Positions 9,277-18,918 of a stretch of DNA of 64,000 nt are shown in pieces. The notes below the pieces were generated by a model. That model ran no database searches. It worked only from the letters and a program-made list of their open reading frames with translations, and was not told where the DNA came from. The stretch is from the NCBI GenBank assembly GCA_028288165.1, contig JAQBOG010000017.1, positions 62,001 to 126,000 of the forward strand, read 5' to 3'. This DNA is from Sphingobacteriales bacterium. Its GTDB lineage: Bacteria > Bacteroidota > Bacteroidia > Sphingobacteriales > Sphingobacteriaceae. Both the position numbers and the translations under genes were made by a program. Within the stretch, counting starts at the first letter, position 1. Every line of letters begins with the position of its first letter.

Positions 9277-9461
9277 GCGAGCTGTCAGCTATCAGCAGTC
9301 AGCCCCTTTTACCATTCAAATAAAGAAAAGGAATTGAGGCTGTTCAATAAATAAAATAACTCAATGCTGATAGATAAAAATAATATAAATAGGCTCAAAG
9401 CTGATAGCTCAAAGCTAATTGCTGACAGCTGATAGCTCCAAACAGTACAAATTGAATAAAC
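9277..9461 (+). repeat. Heptad repeats, CTN type, before the small lipoprotein gene
   Basis: GTCAGCT ATCAGCA GTCAGCC follows the permease stop. The spacer (9311-9363) closely resembles the spacer at 12256-12296 ('ccattcaa.taaagaaaag'). Inverted words (AGCTGAT AGCTCAA AGCT, then GCTGACAGCTGATAGCT) follow to about 9437, before the lipoprotein ATG at 9462. Confidence 0.8.
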
Positions 9462-9728
9462 ATGAAATATCTGATAATCGTGGTAACTATTTTTTCTCTT
9501 ACAGCTTGTACCAACCATCATCATGGAGCTCGCACCAGTACAACCGTTGAAGATGGAAACCAAACAGTGAAAATTGAAGATGATGGGGAAACGCTGAGTA
9601 TAAAAGTAAAAAATGAAGAAAAACAGCTTGATTATAATGGAAGCTTTGACATAAAGAATAAGAGTAGTGTACAGAAGAAGAAATTGGAAACGCACATTCT
9701 GGATTCGCTTGGTGTACAATTAAAATGA
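9462..9728 (+). CDS. Small predicted lipoprotein of unknown function
   Basis: 88 residues. A short hydrophobic signal sequence ends in the lipobox SLTAC (Cys16), followed by a mature chain beginning TNHHHGARTSTTVEDG. The remainder is hydrophilic and probably beta-rich (QTVKIEDDGETLSIKVKNEEKQ), with no domain I recognise. The histidine cluster directly after the lipid-anchor cysteine could bind metal, but this is speculation. Its stop codon is only 6 nt before the ATG of the next permease, with no heptad spacer between them. This is the one place in the array where two genes are tightly coupled, so it is likely an accessory factor of permease copy 3. Confidence 0.75.
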   Translation: MKYLIIVVTIFSLTACTNHHHGARTSTTVEDGNQTVKIEDDGETLSIKVKNEEKQLDYNGSFDIKNKSSVQKKKLETHILDSLGVQLK

Positions 9729-9734
9729 AAGGAA

Positions 9735-12152
9735 ATGCTGAAGAATTATTTAAAAACATTGCTCCGTAACATGCAGAAAAACAAGCTGCATACATCTATT
9801 AATGTTATTGGCATGGCTGTGGCATTTACTTGCAGCATTCTTTTATTGCTTTTTGTTTACCAGCAGTTTTCTTTTAACAAATTTCATACGAATGTAGATC
9901 GGCTTTACCAGGTATATAATTCTTACAGTACACCTACAGGAGTTGAAACAGGTGGCGAAATGGGATACCCTGCTGCTCCCGCACTTAAAGCAGAAGGTAT
10001 TGGTATAGAGAAGACAACCCGCATAAAATTTGGCGGGCGAAGTGTGAAATACAAAGACAAAGAACTGGACCTGCAGGTAAACCTGGTGGACAATGACTTT
10101 TTTAGTATGTTTTCTTTCCCTGTTGTAAAAGGCGCTAAATCAAACCCATTAGCAAATCTCACGAATGTGGTAATTAGCGAACATGCAGCAGAAAAATTAT
10201 TTGGCACCGAAGAACCAGTTGGCAAAACCATTAACGCAAACATTGGTGGAGAATGGAAATCCTTAATTGTATCCGCTGTTTTAAAAGACTTTCCGGATAA
10301 TTCGTCCATCAAATATGATGTACTGGCAAGACCAGAAATAAGCCCGGACTACGCAGATGGTAAAAATAAATGGAGTAATCAGCACCACCCTGTTTATGTA
10401 CAATTATCAGCCAGTGCAACAAAAGAACAGGTAGAAAGGCAACTACGCAGCTTTACAAAAAAATACAATCTTGGCGACGTAAGTTTTATGAAGAGTAAGG
10501 GGTATAAACCAGATGAGAATGGAGATATGTCTTCCATGCGTTTATTGCCTTTTGCAGACCTTCATTTCATAGCTATTGGTAGTCATCAGGAAGTAAGCAA
10601 GTCTTTTTTATATGTCATTATGCTGGTAAGTCTTGTGATCATCCTGATTGCCTGTTTTAATTTTATCAACCTGAATATTGGTTTGTCTTTTACCCGTACT
10701 AAAGAAATGGGCATCCGCAAATGTCTTGGGGCAGGTAAGCGGCAGGTTTGGCTACAGATATGGGGTGAAAGTTTATTTACAGTTTTGATTGCCATGATCA
10801 TCGGTATCATCATTATTTTCACCTTGCTGGAGTATCTTAATAAAACATCTAAAATAAACCTTCATAGCTCATTACTATACCAGCCATTGGTAGTGCTGAT
10901 TTTATTGGGTATACTGATAGCAGTATCATTTATCGCTGCTGGTTATCCATCATTTATAATGGGTAAATTAAAAACTGTTGAAATTTTAAAAGGCAAAATA
11001 TCCTTAAAGAAACCAGGTGTGTTTCGTAATGCATTAATAGTGGTTCAATTTGTAATTGCTTGTATTTTTATTTGCAGTACAATTATTATTTACCAGCAGT
11101 TTCAGCATTTCCGTAATGCACCTTTGGGTTATAATACTTCTTCCATCATAAGCATCCCCATACATAATCAGGCGGAAGGAAAAAGAATTGTGGGTCAAAT
11201 GCGTACCAGGCTTTCCTCCCAATCGTCTATCATAAGCGTAACCGGCTCTTCCATTAATTTGGGTATCGGAAATGACCATTCCACCAGTAAATCCAGTTCA
11301 TCATTTGATTATAACGGAAAATCAGTTAGCACCAACTGGATCTCTGCTGATTATGATATTTTAAAAACATTAAACATCATGCCTAAAGAAGGCCGTGATT
11401 TTAAAACAGATTATGTAGCAGATAGCAGTCATATGGTTATTGTAACCGCGAGTATGGCGAAGCAGCTTTCTGATAAGGCTGTAACTGGGTTATCATTTTA
11501 TCCAGATAGCAGTCAACCTAAATTAACCATTATAGGTGTTATACCAGATTTCCACTTATACTCTATGCATGAGAAAAATGAGCCGCTTACCATATCACTC
11601 ACTCATGACAGTATGCTTGCCTATATGTTAATACGCGTAAATACCCCAAATACATCTGCAACAATGAACCTGGTAAAAGCTACTTATGCCGAGGTAGAAC
11701 CCGGAGTAGAGTTCAAAGGGTCGTATGTAAATGAAAATATTGAACGATGGTATGAAATAGAGCAAATGCTTTCAAAAATGTTTTCAATTGCCTCGATAGT
11801 TGCCATTGTGCTCTCATGTATGGGATTATTTGGAATTGCATTTATTGTGATAAAACAACGCGTAAAAGAAATAGGCGTAAGAAAAGTGTTGGGTGCAACT
11901 GTAAGCGGCATAGCAGTGCTTGTCACCAAAGAATTTATTAAGCCGGTGATTTTAGCCATGGTGATAGCTACTCCGATCGCATGGTGGGTAATGAACAAAT
12001 GGCTGCAAGATTTTGAATACAGGATAACTATAAGCTGGTGGATGTTTGTAATACCCGGTTTGCTGGCAGTTTTTATTGCATTGGCTACCGTTAGTTCCCA
12101 AGCTATAAAAGCAGCAATGGCAAATCCCGTTAAGAGTTTGAGAACGGAATAG
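9735..12152 (+). CDS. MacB/FtsX-like ABC transporter permease, copy 3
   Basis: 805 residues starting MLKNYLKTLLRNMQKNK. Coupling motifs are KEMGIRKCLGAG near 321 and KEIGVRKVLGAT near 709; the second FtsX block begins MGLFGIAFIVIKQR and the protein ends NPVKSLRTE. It has a Cys in the first coupling motif and Trp-rich sequence after it (VWLQIWGES), unlike the QFLSES found in most copies, so it belongs to a more distant sub-lineage. It is translationally close to the upstream lipoprotein gene (6-nt gap), so the two are probably made together. Confidence 0.92.
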   Translation: MLKNYLKTLLRNMQKNKLHTSINVIGMAVAFTCSILLLLFVYQQFSFNKFHTNVDRLYQVYNSYSTPTGVETGGEMGYPAAPALKAEGIGIEKTTRIKFGGRSVKYKDKELDLQVNLVDNDFFSMFSFPVVKGAKSNPLANLTNVVISEHAAEKLFGTEEPVGKTINANIGGEWKSLIVSAVLKDFPDNSSIKYDVLARPEISPDYADGKNKWSNQHHPVYVQLSASATKEQVERQLRSFTKKYNLGDVSFMKSKGYKPDENGDMSSMRLLPFADLHFIAIGSHQEVSKSFLYVIMLVSLVIILIACFNFINLNIGLSFTRTKEMGIRKCLGAGKRQVWLQIWGESLFTVLIAMIIGIIIIFTLLEYLNKTSKINLHSSLLYQPLVVLILLGILIAVSFIAAGYPSFIMGKLKTVEILKGKISLKKPGVFRNALIVVQFVIACIFICSTIIIYQQFQHFRNAPLGYNTSSIISIPIHNQAEGKRIVGQMRTRLSSQSSIISVTGSSINLGIGNDHSTSKSSSSFDYNGKSVSTNWISADYDILKTLNIMPKEGRDFKTDYVADSSHMVIVTASMAKQLSDKAVTGLSFYPDSSQPKLTIIGVIPDFHLYSMHEKNEPLTISLTHDSMLAYMLIRVNTPNTSATMNLVKATYAEVEPGVEFKGSYVNENIERWYEIEQMLSKMFSIASIVAIVLSCMGLFGIAFIVIKQRVKEIGVRKVLGATVSGIAVLVTKEFIKPVILAMVIATPIAWWVMNKWLQDFEYRITISWWMFVIPGLLAVFIALATVSSQAIKAAMANPVKSLRTE

Positions 12153-12441
12153 TTGTGAGCTGTCAGCAATGAGCTATCAGACCTGGTGCTGTTCAATAAG
12201 CTATCGCCCTGGTGTTGATCAATGAGCTGTCAGCAATAAGCTATCAGCCTGGTGCCATTCAATTAAAGAAAAGAAATTAATGCTCTTTTATAAAATAGAT
12301 CGCTCAAAGCTGATTGCTGACTACTAAAAATAAAACTTATGCTATGAGCTGACAGCTGACACCTGATTGCTGATAGCTAAAACAACCATGCTAAAAGCTG
12401 ACACCTGATTGCTGACAGCTGAAATCTCAAATCTCAACACC
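12153..12441 (+). repeat. Long heptad-repeat spacer with internal duplications and a mini-ORF
   Basis: The + arm TGAGCTG TCAGCAA TGAGCTA TCAG is followed by three variants of a unit containing 'cctggtg' and 'ttcaat' (12181-12265). Inverted words (GCTGATTGCTGAC and so on) run from about 12300 to 12440. ATG at 12388 opens a six-codon ORF (MLKADT, stop) 54 nt before the true permease start. The last words change to ATCTCAA ATCTCAA, the type used in the polysaccharide locus. Confidence 0.85.
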
Positions 12442-14853
12442 ATGATTAAGAACTATTTCAAAATCGCTTGGCGAAACTTGATGAAGAATAAAACTTTTTC
12501 ATTCATCAATATTTTTGGTTTAACCATCGGATTAGCCAGCTTTCTCCTAATCGCATTGTATGTGTTTGACGAATTAACGTTTGATCGCTTCCATAAAGAT
12601 GCTGACAACATCTATCGGGTTATTGAATCGGGAAAAACGCCCGAAGGTAAAGAAACAAAGATCGCGGCAACAGCTTTCCAGATATCTGAAAAAGGGAAAG
12701 ATGTTTTGCCGGATTTAAAAGATGTAGCCCGGATAACTGCGCTGGGCAGAAGAAACATATCAACTCTTGAAAATACCCATGTTTTTTATGAGGATTTTTG
12801 GATCGCTAATCCTGGCTTGCTAACACTTTTCGATTTTAAATTACTACAAGGAAATCGCAACACGGCGTTAAGTGCACCTAATTCGGTTATTGTAACAGAG
12901 GAAACAGCCGAAAAGTTATTCGGTACAACCAACGTTGTAGGAAAAGTGATCAAGGTAGATCAAGACTCTGTTCCGTTCAAAATAACCGGGGTTTTGCAGA
13001 ATTTCCCTGATAACTCGCATCTCGCTTTTAATATCTGTTTTTCCGAATCAAGTATGACGGACCCAGGTTTTAAGCAATTTGTAAATGCTGATTGGGACTC
13101 AAATTCTTTTCCAACATACTTAAAGCTTTCGGAGAAATCAGATCCGCATGCAGTGGAGGCAGGAATAAGCCAGCTGGTAGCTAGTAATAAAAAATCAAAT
13201 ACAAACACGAAAAGCAACTTTTTGCTTCAACCTTTAAAAAACATTCATTTCTATTCCAGTGATATTGAAGGCAATTTGAGTGAGAACGGTAATATTACGT
13301 ACATCTACGTTTTTATCATCATCGCATTTTTTGTGTTGCTTATTGCATGTATTAATTATATGAATTTAACAACGGCACGATTTGCGAAAAGAGCCAAAGA
13401 AATTGCTGTTCGTAAAGTTGCCGGAGCTTCTAGAAAAAGTCTGACGGGTCAATTCCTTTCAGAAGCATTTTTAGTGACTGTTATTGCTTTACTGCTGGCC
13501 TTAATAATAGTTAAGATGCTATTACCTTCTTTTAATTTATTCACCGATAAACAATTGACGTTAGGACTTCAGACCGACTTCAGAATTTGGTTTGGAATTG
13601 CTTTTATTATCGTTTTTGTAGGCATCATATCCGGAATTTACCCAGCTTTATTTCAGTCACGATTGCGACCCCTTGTATTACTGAAAGGCAAGGTTAATAT
13701 AGGTAAAGGAAATCTCTCCTTACGCCGTTCATTGGTGGTATTTCAGTTTACGATTTCCATCGTCATGATTATAGCTACCATGGTTGTTTACCTGCAAATG
13801 CAATATGTAAACAAAAAAGACATGGGATTTAACAAGGAACAGCTGTTAGTTATCGACATCAATAGCGGAAATGTTCGGCGAAGTGCAGAAACCATTAAAA
13901 CGGAATTAACCAAACTGTCGAATGTAAAGGATGTAGCTTTAAGCTCCAGAGTTCCAGGCGAATGGAAAGACATCCCCAAAATAAAAGTAAAGCATGAAAA
14001 GATAGCGAATTCCGAAGGCAGTGATATGTATTTTCTCGGAGCAGATGACCAGTTTCTTGAAACATACCAAATAAAACTCGCCAACGGAAGAAACTTTATA
14101 AAGGGAAGCCTGGCAGATTCTAACTCAGTATTAATCAACGAAACTGCAGCAAAACAGTTAGGAATTACAGAGCCATCTGAACAACAAATACAGATTTCTG
14201 CAGAACAGCCATTCGCTCCAAAAATCATTGGGATTGTAAAAGATTTCAATTTTAAATCGCTCCGTGAGCCGGTCAGTCCAATGGTGATAGGTTTCAAAAA
14301 TAATCCTATCCAAAGCATCGACTATTTCACTGTTAGAGTTTCAACCGATCAAGTGAGCAAGACACTCCCAGCAATGGAAGCCATTATCCACAACATCGAT
14401 CAAAACCATTTGTTCGAATATCATTTCTTAGACAAACAGTGGAATTTGTTTTACCGCCAGGATCAAATAAGAGAAAAAATCTTTCTCATTGTTGCCATGC
14501 TTACTATCGTGATTGCCTGTTTAGGATTGTTCGGGCTGGCCACCTATACAGCCGAGCAGCGCATTAAAGAAATCGGCATACGCAAAGTATTAGGTGCAAG
14601 TGTAAGTAGTATTGTTTCTATGCTCTCAAAAGATTTTCTGAAGCTGGTGCTAATAGCAGCTTTGGTTGCTTTCCCGGTTTCATGGTGGGCCATGCACAAA
14701 TGGCTACAGGATTTCGCTTACCACATTGACATAAGCTGGTGGATTTTTGCAATTGCAGGGGGGTTAGCCACCTTTATCTCACTGATAACCATTAGTTTTC
14801 AGTCTATTAAAGCAGCCCTTTCAAATCCGGTTAAGAATTTAAGAACAGAGTGA
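12442..14853 (+). CDS. MacB/FtsX-like ABC transporter permease, copy 4
   Basis: The frame is open from 12409, but the first 11 codons come from the heptad repeat. The ATG at 12442 gives the family start MIKNYFKIAWRNLMKNK and 803 residues. Coupling motifs are KEIAVRKVAGAS near 317 (Ala replaces the conserved Gly) and KEIGIRKVLGAS near 709, after LGLFGLATYTAEQR. The C-terminus is NPVKNLRTE. This is the last permease before the opposite-strand accessory block. Its 3' flank switches to a different heptad word (TTG type), suggesting a junction between chromosomal segments. Confidence 0.93.
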   Translation: MIKNYFKIAWRNLMKNKTFSFINIFGLTIGLASFLLIALYVFDELTFDRFHKDADNIYRVIESGKTPEGKETKIAATAFQISEKGKDVLPDLKDVARITALGRRNISTLENTHVFYEDFWIANPGLLTLFDFKLLQGNRNTALSAPNSVIVTEETAEKLFGTTNVVGKVIKVDQDSVPFKITGVLQNFPDNSHLAFNICFSESSMTDPGFKQFVNADWDSNSFPTYLKLSEKSDPHAVEAGISQLVASNKKSNTNTKSNFLLQPLKNIHFYSSDIEGNLSENGNITYIYVFIIIAFFVLLIACINYMNLTTARFAKRAKEIAVRKVAGASRKSLTGQFLSEAFLVTVIALLLALIIVKMLLPSFNLFTDKQLTLGLQTDFRIWFGIAFIIVFVGIISGIYPALFQSRLRPLVLLKGKVNIGKGNLSLRRSLVVFQFTISIVMIIATMVVYLQMQYVNKKDMGFNKEQLLVIDINSGNVRRSAETIKTELTKLSNVKDVALSSRVPGEWKDIPKIKVKHEKIANSEGSDMYFLGADDQFLETYQIKLANGRNFIKGSLADSNSVLINETAAKQLGITEPSEQQIQISAEQPFAPKIIGIVKDFNFKSLREPVSPMVIGFKNNPIQSIDYFTVRVSTDQVSKTLPAMEAIIHNIDQNHLFEYHFLDKQWNLFYRQDQIREKIFLIVAMLTIVIACLGLFGLATYTAEQRIKEIGIRKVLGASVSSIVSMLSKDFLKLVLIAALVAFPVSWWAMHKWLQDFAYHIDISWWIFAIAGGLATFISLITISFQSIKAALSNPVKNLRTE

Positions 14854-14915
14854 GGGAGTGAGGGAGTTGTGAGTTGTGGGTTGTGAGTTGTAAGTTGTGG
14901 GTTGTGAGTCGATTA
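14854..14915 (+). repeat. Heptad repeats, TTG type
   Basis: After the permease stop, the + strand reads GTTGTGA GTTGTGG GTTGTGA GTTGTAA GTTGTGG GTTGTGA, six clean units of seven. The rest of the gap to 15070 holds no gene. A GCCTAAC motif on the - strand (about 15041-15047) lies just beyond the stop of the next, opposite-strand gene. Confidence 0.85.
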
Positions 14916-15070
14916 TTAAAAAGGATGTGAATTCTGATCGCTGACAGTCCCGCCATCCACTTCAAATCCTCATTTTCCCATCTCACAGTAAGCCACCGCA
15001 CATTCCGGGTTTTTCGTTTCTGTCGGGTTTATATTTGTTAGGCCTGTTCCCAGCATTTAAATGAAGGCCG

Positions 15071-16384
15071 CTACTCTTTTCCTTCCATCAGTTTTCCAGT
15101 TTCATTCCCTTCCGAACTGCCATCAGGTTTATTCAAAATATAATCAAATATATCTTTCTCAAGTACCTGAACAATTGCTCCTGCTTTAAGATTCTTTATC
15201 TCAATAGGATCATTTTGTAAAACACCGGTTATAGATTTTGATGTCCATTTTGTAATTTCTATCCACATCCATTCATTTCCGCCATTTTCAATCTTAAAGG
15301 GAGCTTTCACAAGTACGGAATATTCTGGAGCCAAACCTTTATTAAATAATGTTTTCAATTCCGGTAATCGTTGGCGTGTTTTTTCACTTGTTTTTAAAAG
15401 CAAAGAATCATGTGTTATCCGCACTATCGAATCCTCAGCACCAAATAAATTGGCGGCTACATTATCCTGTTCTTCCTGTGGACTCGTATAACTTGGATCC
15501 TGAAAAGAAATCAAAAATTGTTTATTGAAATTATTCCCTTTTTCAGGCTTTATGGATTTTAGCGTTATTGTAGCACTCTCTTTTGCATTTTGCTTTAAAT
15601 TAGTTCTTAATTCATTTCGGATAACATCATTTTTTATTGACTTTAAATCAATAGTTAATGTGGAATCTTCAAACATATAAGGGTTTTCAGCTAAGGTTTG
15701 AATAGCGGCATTTATTAAGTTATTATATGTTTTCTGATCACTACATGCAAAAGCTTTAATGGATATATCAGGTAAACAAAATTTATCCATACCCATTGTT
15801 ACAGCCCGACAAAACTCACCATCTCTGTAAAGATGAACTGAGATTTGATGGGCTATGTTTTTAATTGAATCAGTGAATTTATTCACCCTTCTTTCATTCC
15901 ATGATTTAGGGTTGAACCATTCATAAGAATTAAAATCAGCTACAACTACATTCTTATCTTTCACTAATTCATTTACAAATTCATAAATTCTCCTTTGTTT
16001 ATCATAAACATTTTTCGATTGTCCTTGAAATACAATTGAAACTACATTATTATATTTTTGGAGATTTGATTTCTCTCCATGAGATAAACCCCTTGCGAAG
16101 TAGCTCAAAGAATTAGTATCGGGAGGCGTAAAATCTTTTGAGGGTTTTTGTATTATTATTGAATACAAATTGATAGTTGATGACTTAGGAACACTATCAA
16201 GTTGTTTAAAATCAGCAAATTTACTTTTTGCTATTTTATCCAAAGTCGCTTTGCTTAAAGTATCGTTATCAAGGGAATAAATTCTAATGCCGTTTACAAA
16301 ACGGTCGTTCAAAACACTTATCTTTTTATTAGAGCTGCACGAAATCAGCAGAATTGATAAGAATATATAACTGATTTTTTTCAT
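15071..16384 (-). CDS. Predicted lipoprotein of unknown function
   Basis: The frame extends to 16432, but the ATG at 16384 gives a clear lipoprotein signal: MKKISYIFLSILLISCSSNKK with lipobox LISC. About 437 residues, soluble and exported, mixed alpha/beta, with no domain I recognise. Features include a lysine/serine-rich middle (LRTNLKQNAKESATITLKSIK) and a C-terminal segment (GNEWMWIEITKWTSKSITGVLQNDP) that could be a small beta domain. It lies 68 nt downstream of a membrane-protein gene in the same direction, so the pair may be one operon. It is the leftmost gene of the - strand accessory block. Confidence 0.7.
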   Translation of the reverse strand: MKKISYIFLSILLISCSSNKKISVLNDRFVNGIRIYSLDNDTLSKATLDKIAKSKFADFKQLDSVPKSSTINLYSIIIQKPSKDFTPPDTNSLSYFARGLSHGEKSNLQKYNNVVSIVFQGQSKNVYDKQRRIYEFVNELVKDKNVVVADFNSYEWFNPKSWNERRVNKFTDSIKNIAHQISVHLYRDGEFCRAVTMGMDKFCLPDISIKAFACSDQKTYNNLINAAIQTLAENPYMFEDSTLTIDLKSIKNDVIRNELRTNLKQNAKESATITLKSIKPEKGNNFNKQFLISFQDPSYTSPQEEQDNVAANLFGAEDSIVRITHDSLLLKTSEKTRQRLPELKTLFNKGLAPEYSVLVKAPFKIENGGNEWMWIEITKWTSKSITGVLQNDPIEIKNLKAGAIVQVLEKDIFDYILNKPDGSSEGNETGKLMEGKE

Positions 16385-16452
16385 TTTAATATTAAGTAGA
16401 ATGAACACCGGTTCTTGTAAATGCCATGTCAATGTGCAACAATTCTATATTA

Positions 16453-17262
16453 TCAGTATGAACCAATTTTTCCATTTCGCTCGTATTTTGTAAAAAGCAG
16501 GATGTATTTTTTCCCTTTACTGCCAAAGGGAAAGTAAAGTCGGTAATCATTCTTCTGAGTCCAGAAATGATTTTCCGTTGTCTTTCCAGTGAAGTACTTG
16601 TTTAAATAGTTGCAGTCTTGTATTTGACATTTATAAAATGAGTTACCGTAAAAAGGTTTTTTCAAATTCTCTTTATTGTCATATTCATTAATTTCAAGGA
16701 AAGTCAATTGGCCATTGTAATTATCGCTTGTAATAAGAGCAATAGAAGGAAACTCTTGTTTTTGATTGGAAATAAATTTAAGAATTTCAGGGACGTTGCC
16801 AATTTTAGAAGTGTCTGCAAGTCCTAAAGGAATTTTGTCAATGGAGGTTCGATAACGAGTGATTATGTCATTAGCTTCCGAAACTAATTTGTTTTTCTCA
16901 TTTTGTCGAGTTAAGAAATCGCCCAAAAATAAAAACGATACAATAATTACTATCAGTCCTAATGTATAAAATAGAAACTTCTTAGTTACAAAACTTGCCT
17001 CGCTACCTTTCAGTTCCTGACTCTTACTGTCTGCGATCAAACTAATATTAAGGCTGATATTTAATATCGCAGAACATAACACAATTACAGAGCTAAAGCC
17101 AATAAAGGAGAAAATAAAATTTGATGTCCTACTTGTAAATACATTTAGGTCAAAAGTATTTGTCACGACGAAACCAATAAAAAATAATGCAATAAAGGAA
17201 ATGGTGATTACCATTGTCCAAGTCGTCAAATTTGCAAGTTTAATTTTATTTAGTGTCTTCAT
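16453..17262 (-). CDS. Predicted inner-membrane protein of unknown function
   Basis: 269 residues. Three hydrophobic segments are visible at about 14-35, 47-75 and 94-115. A soluble C-terminal domain (~120-269) contains three cysteines (two in YKCQIQDC) and ends in the motif-like string KKYILLFTKYERNGK. The C-terminal domain has alternating charged and hydrophobic stretches but no recognised fold. It precedes the lipoprotein gene at 16384 in the same direction; inner-membrane protein plus lipoprotein could form one envelope module. A 46-nt repeat shared with another accessory gene lies about 80 nt upstream. Confidence 0.65.
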   Translation of the reverse strand: MKTLNKIKLANLTTWTMVITISFIALFFIGFVVTNTFDLNVFTSRTSNFIFSFIGFSSVIVLCSAILNISLNISLIADSKSQELKGSEASFVTKKFLFYTLGLIVIIVSFLFLGDFLTRQNEKNKLVSEANDIITRYRTSIDKIPLGLADTSKIGNVPEILKFISNQKQEFPSIALITSDNYNGQLTFLEINEYDNKENLKKPFYGNSFYKCQIQDCNYLNKYFTGKTTENHFWTQKNDYRLYFPFGSKGKKYILLFTKYERNGKIGSY

Positions 17263-17635
17263 TTCTCTTTATCTATTAGTTATTGTTGCGATTTTGGTTG
17301 GACAGGCTATTAGATGTGTATTGTCTATAGCATAGAATTTTCTAAATATATACCTTATAAATCTTACTTGATAAGAAAAATGATTTTCGGAGATAAAGTT
17401 CCTTTCCATCGTCTTTTCTCTTTTGTCAGTTCGTCGAAAGGCAACCTACTTAAGGGAATCTTTGAAGTATTCAATGTATTTGCGATGTAAACTTTAGCGG
17501 CGTTTTCTAACCCGAAAACTTGCGAAGGTTATATCCTTCTAACAAAAATATTGCTTAAAAAACACGCTATAGAATTTGTGTGAAATACGAACTGCAAGCT
17601 CGCACCAACGGACGCTGTTAGCGGCTGTAACTTAT
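17263..17635 (-). other. Gene-free stretch with shared 46-nt repeat and post-stop inverted motif
   Basis: 17344-17389 is identical to 18369-18414 and similar to 20772-20801. On the - strand, immediately after the stop codon of the gene at 17636, the sequence reads GCCGCTAACAGCG, resembling the ends of gene-cassette recombination sites. No open reading frame that I would call a gene was found here. Confidence 0.6.
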
Positions 17636-18298
17636 CTATTCAGGGATAAATGTTTTTGTATTTTCAGAAAGATATTTTTCATATCGGTTTAAGGCAGTAA
17701 ATAAAAACTGTTTTTTTAGCCAAACTTCCATTTCGGATTTCGTCCCTTCTTTAGCAAATCGATAAATATCTTTTTGAACAGTTTCATTTTTCGACACAAA
17801 TGATTCTATAAAACCTTCTTTATATCCTTTATTGCGACTTTCATATTCGCTATTGATTTTTTCAAGCCTTTGAATGTTGGCATTTAAATACTTTTCCCTA
17901 TTACCTAATTGTATTTCTTTTAAAGAGTTTATTTGATTCTTAATATCGGATTTCTCAGAAACCGCTGTTGTTTTTTCCGATAAGGCTTCTAACATTTTAA
18001 TATTAGCTTCTGCAGTTTTTTCTTTTAGAAAATTTTTCTCAGATAGTAGCTCCTTCATCATTGCTTGATATTTTGATTTCTCGGTTTCCGCATACTCGAT
18101 CTTGTCTGCTTGTATCTGCCAAAGTGTTATGGAGGTTCCGGTGAAGGCGATTAACATGGTAACTACGATAGATAAAAATTGAATCTGCCTCCAAAAAGGT
18201 TTCTTCAGAGACATTATTTCCTCTTTAATTTTTATTTTCTGAAGCTCTTCAATAGAGAGGTTTTCCATATTATTTATTATTGCGGTTCTATTTGCCAT
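17636..18298 (-). CDS. Membrane-anchored coiled-coil protein of unknown function
   Basis: 220 residues. The N-terminus is cytoplasmic with a possible alternative start at Met11 (18268). One membrane helix lies at about 39-60 (FLSIVVTMLIAFTGTSITLW). A long coiled coil runs from about 62 to 155, rich in Lys/Glu with heptad-spaced Leu/Ile (KEIQLGNREKYLNANIQRLEK). A short C-terminal helical domain ends TFIPE. The layout is that of a structural or sensor protein, but no family is recognised. It stands alone between two gene-free stretches in the accessory block, with the 46-nt repeat about 70 nt upstream. Confidence 0.65.
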   Translation of the reverse strand: MANRTAIINNMENLSIEELQKIKIKEEIMSLKKPFWRQIQFLSIVVTMLIAFTGTSITLWQIQADKIEYAETEKSKYQAMMKELLSEKNFLKEKTAEANIKMLEALSEKTTAVSEKSDIKNQINSLKEIQLGNREKYLNANIQRLEKINSEYESRNKGYKEGFIESFVSKNETVQKDIYRFAKEGTKSEMEVWLKKQFLFTALNRYEKYLSENTKTFIPE

Positions 18299-18918
18299 AG
18301 TTTATTGGAAATTCCGTTATTAAAAACGATAACTAGAGATATACATTATCCATAGCGAAAGCTTTTATAAATATATACCTTATAAATCTTACTTGATAAG
18401 AAAAATGATTTTCGAATGGTAAAGATTTTCTCAATCTTTCTTTTCTCTTTGGAATTTTGTTCAGTTGGAAACTTTTATTCTGCTTTTATAGTTGTTTTTA
18501 AGATGATTTTGATTTTTTAATAGGCACAGAGTTGTTCAGAACTGTGTAATTAGATCTATAGGTGTAACAATACTAACAAGGGCAAAGGTTCAATCTGCTA
18601 TTCGTTACCCATTTGTTTAACAAAATTTAATTTTTCTTTAAATACAATAACATTGTTATAGATACAACGTCAATTGTTTGGGAGATGATTCGGAACAAAA
18701 CTGCTATTAGAGAGTTCTGGGAAGGTTTTTGGTTTTATGTCTCTGTTAAAACAGGCTTGTTTTCTGTTATAGCAGCAACACAAAAGATTAATGAGTTTAA
18801 GTTTGGTGATATTGGCTGCTGCTTTTAAAACGAATGCTCATCCGATAAATGAGGTTCTGCATAATCAATAAGTTCTTGTTCTTCAAGTTTGTTGAGCTCT
18901 GCTTTGACAGGTCGATAG
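18299..18918 (-). other. 620-nt gap with gene remnants and repeat copy 2
   Basis: 18369-18414 carries the second copy of the 46-nt repeat. On the - strand at 18825-18915, a 29-codon open fragment (PVKAELNKLEEQELIDYAEP and on) with no start looks like the tail of a lost gene. On the + strand, 18685-18828 encodes 47 residues (MIRNKTAIREFWEGFWFYVS and on) that read like protein, but no family is recognised. I treat both as debris rather than genes. Confidence 0.45.

Noticed and set aside
12153..12441. Heptad tracts as a CRISPR array or attachment site
   Set aside because: Units are 7 nt, degenerate and without regular spacers, and no cas genes or integrase are present.
18685..18828. 47-codon + strand open frame (MIRNKTAIREFW and on)
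   Set aside because: It reads like protein and the frame stays open a little upstream, but it is short, has no relatives that I recognise and lies among debris; kept only as a remark in the gap entry.
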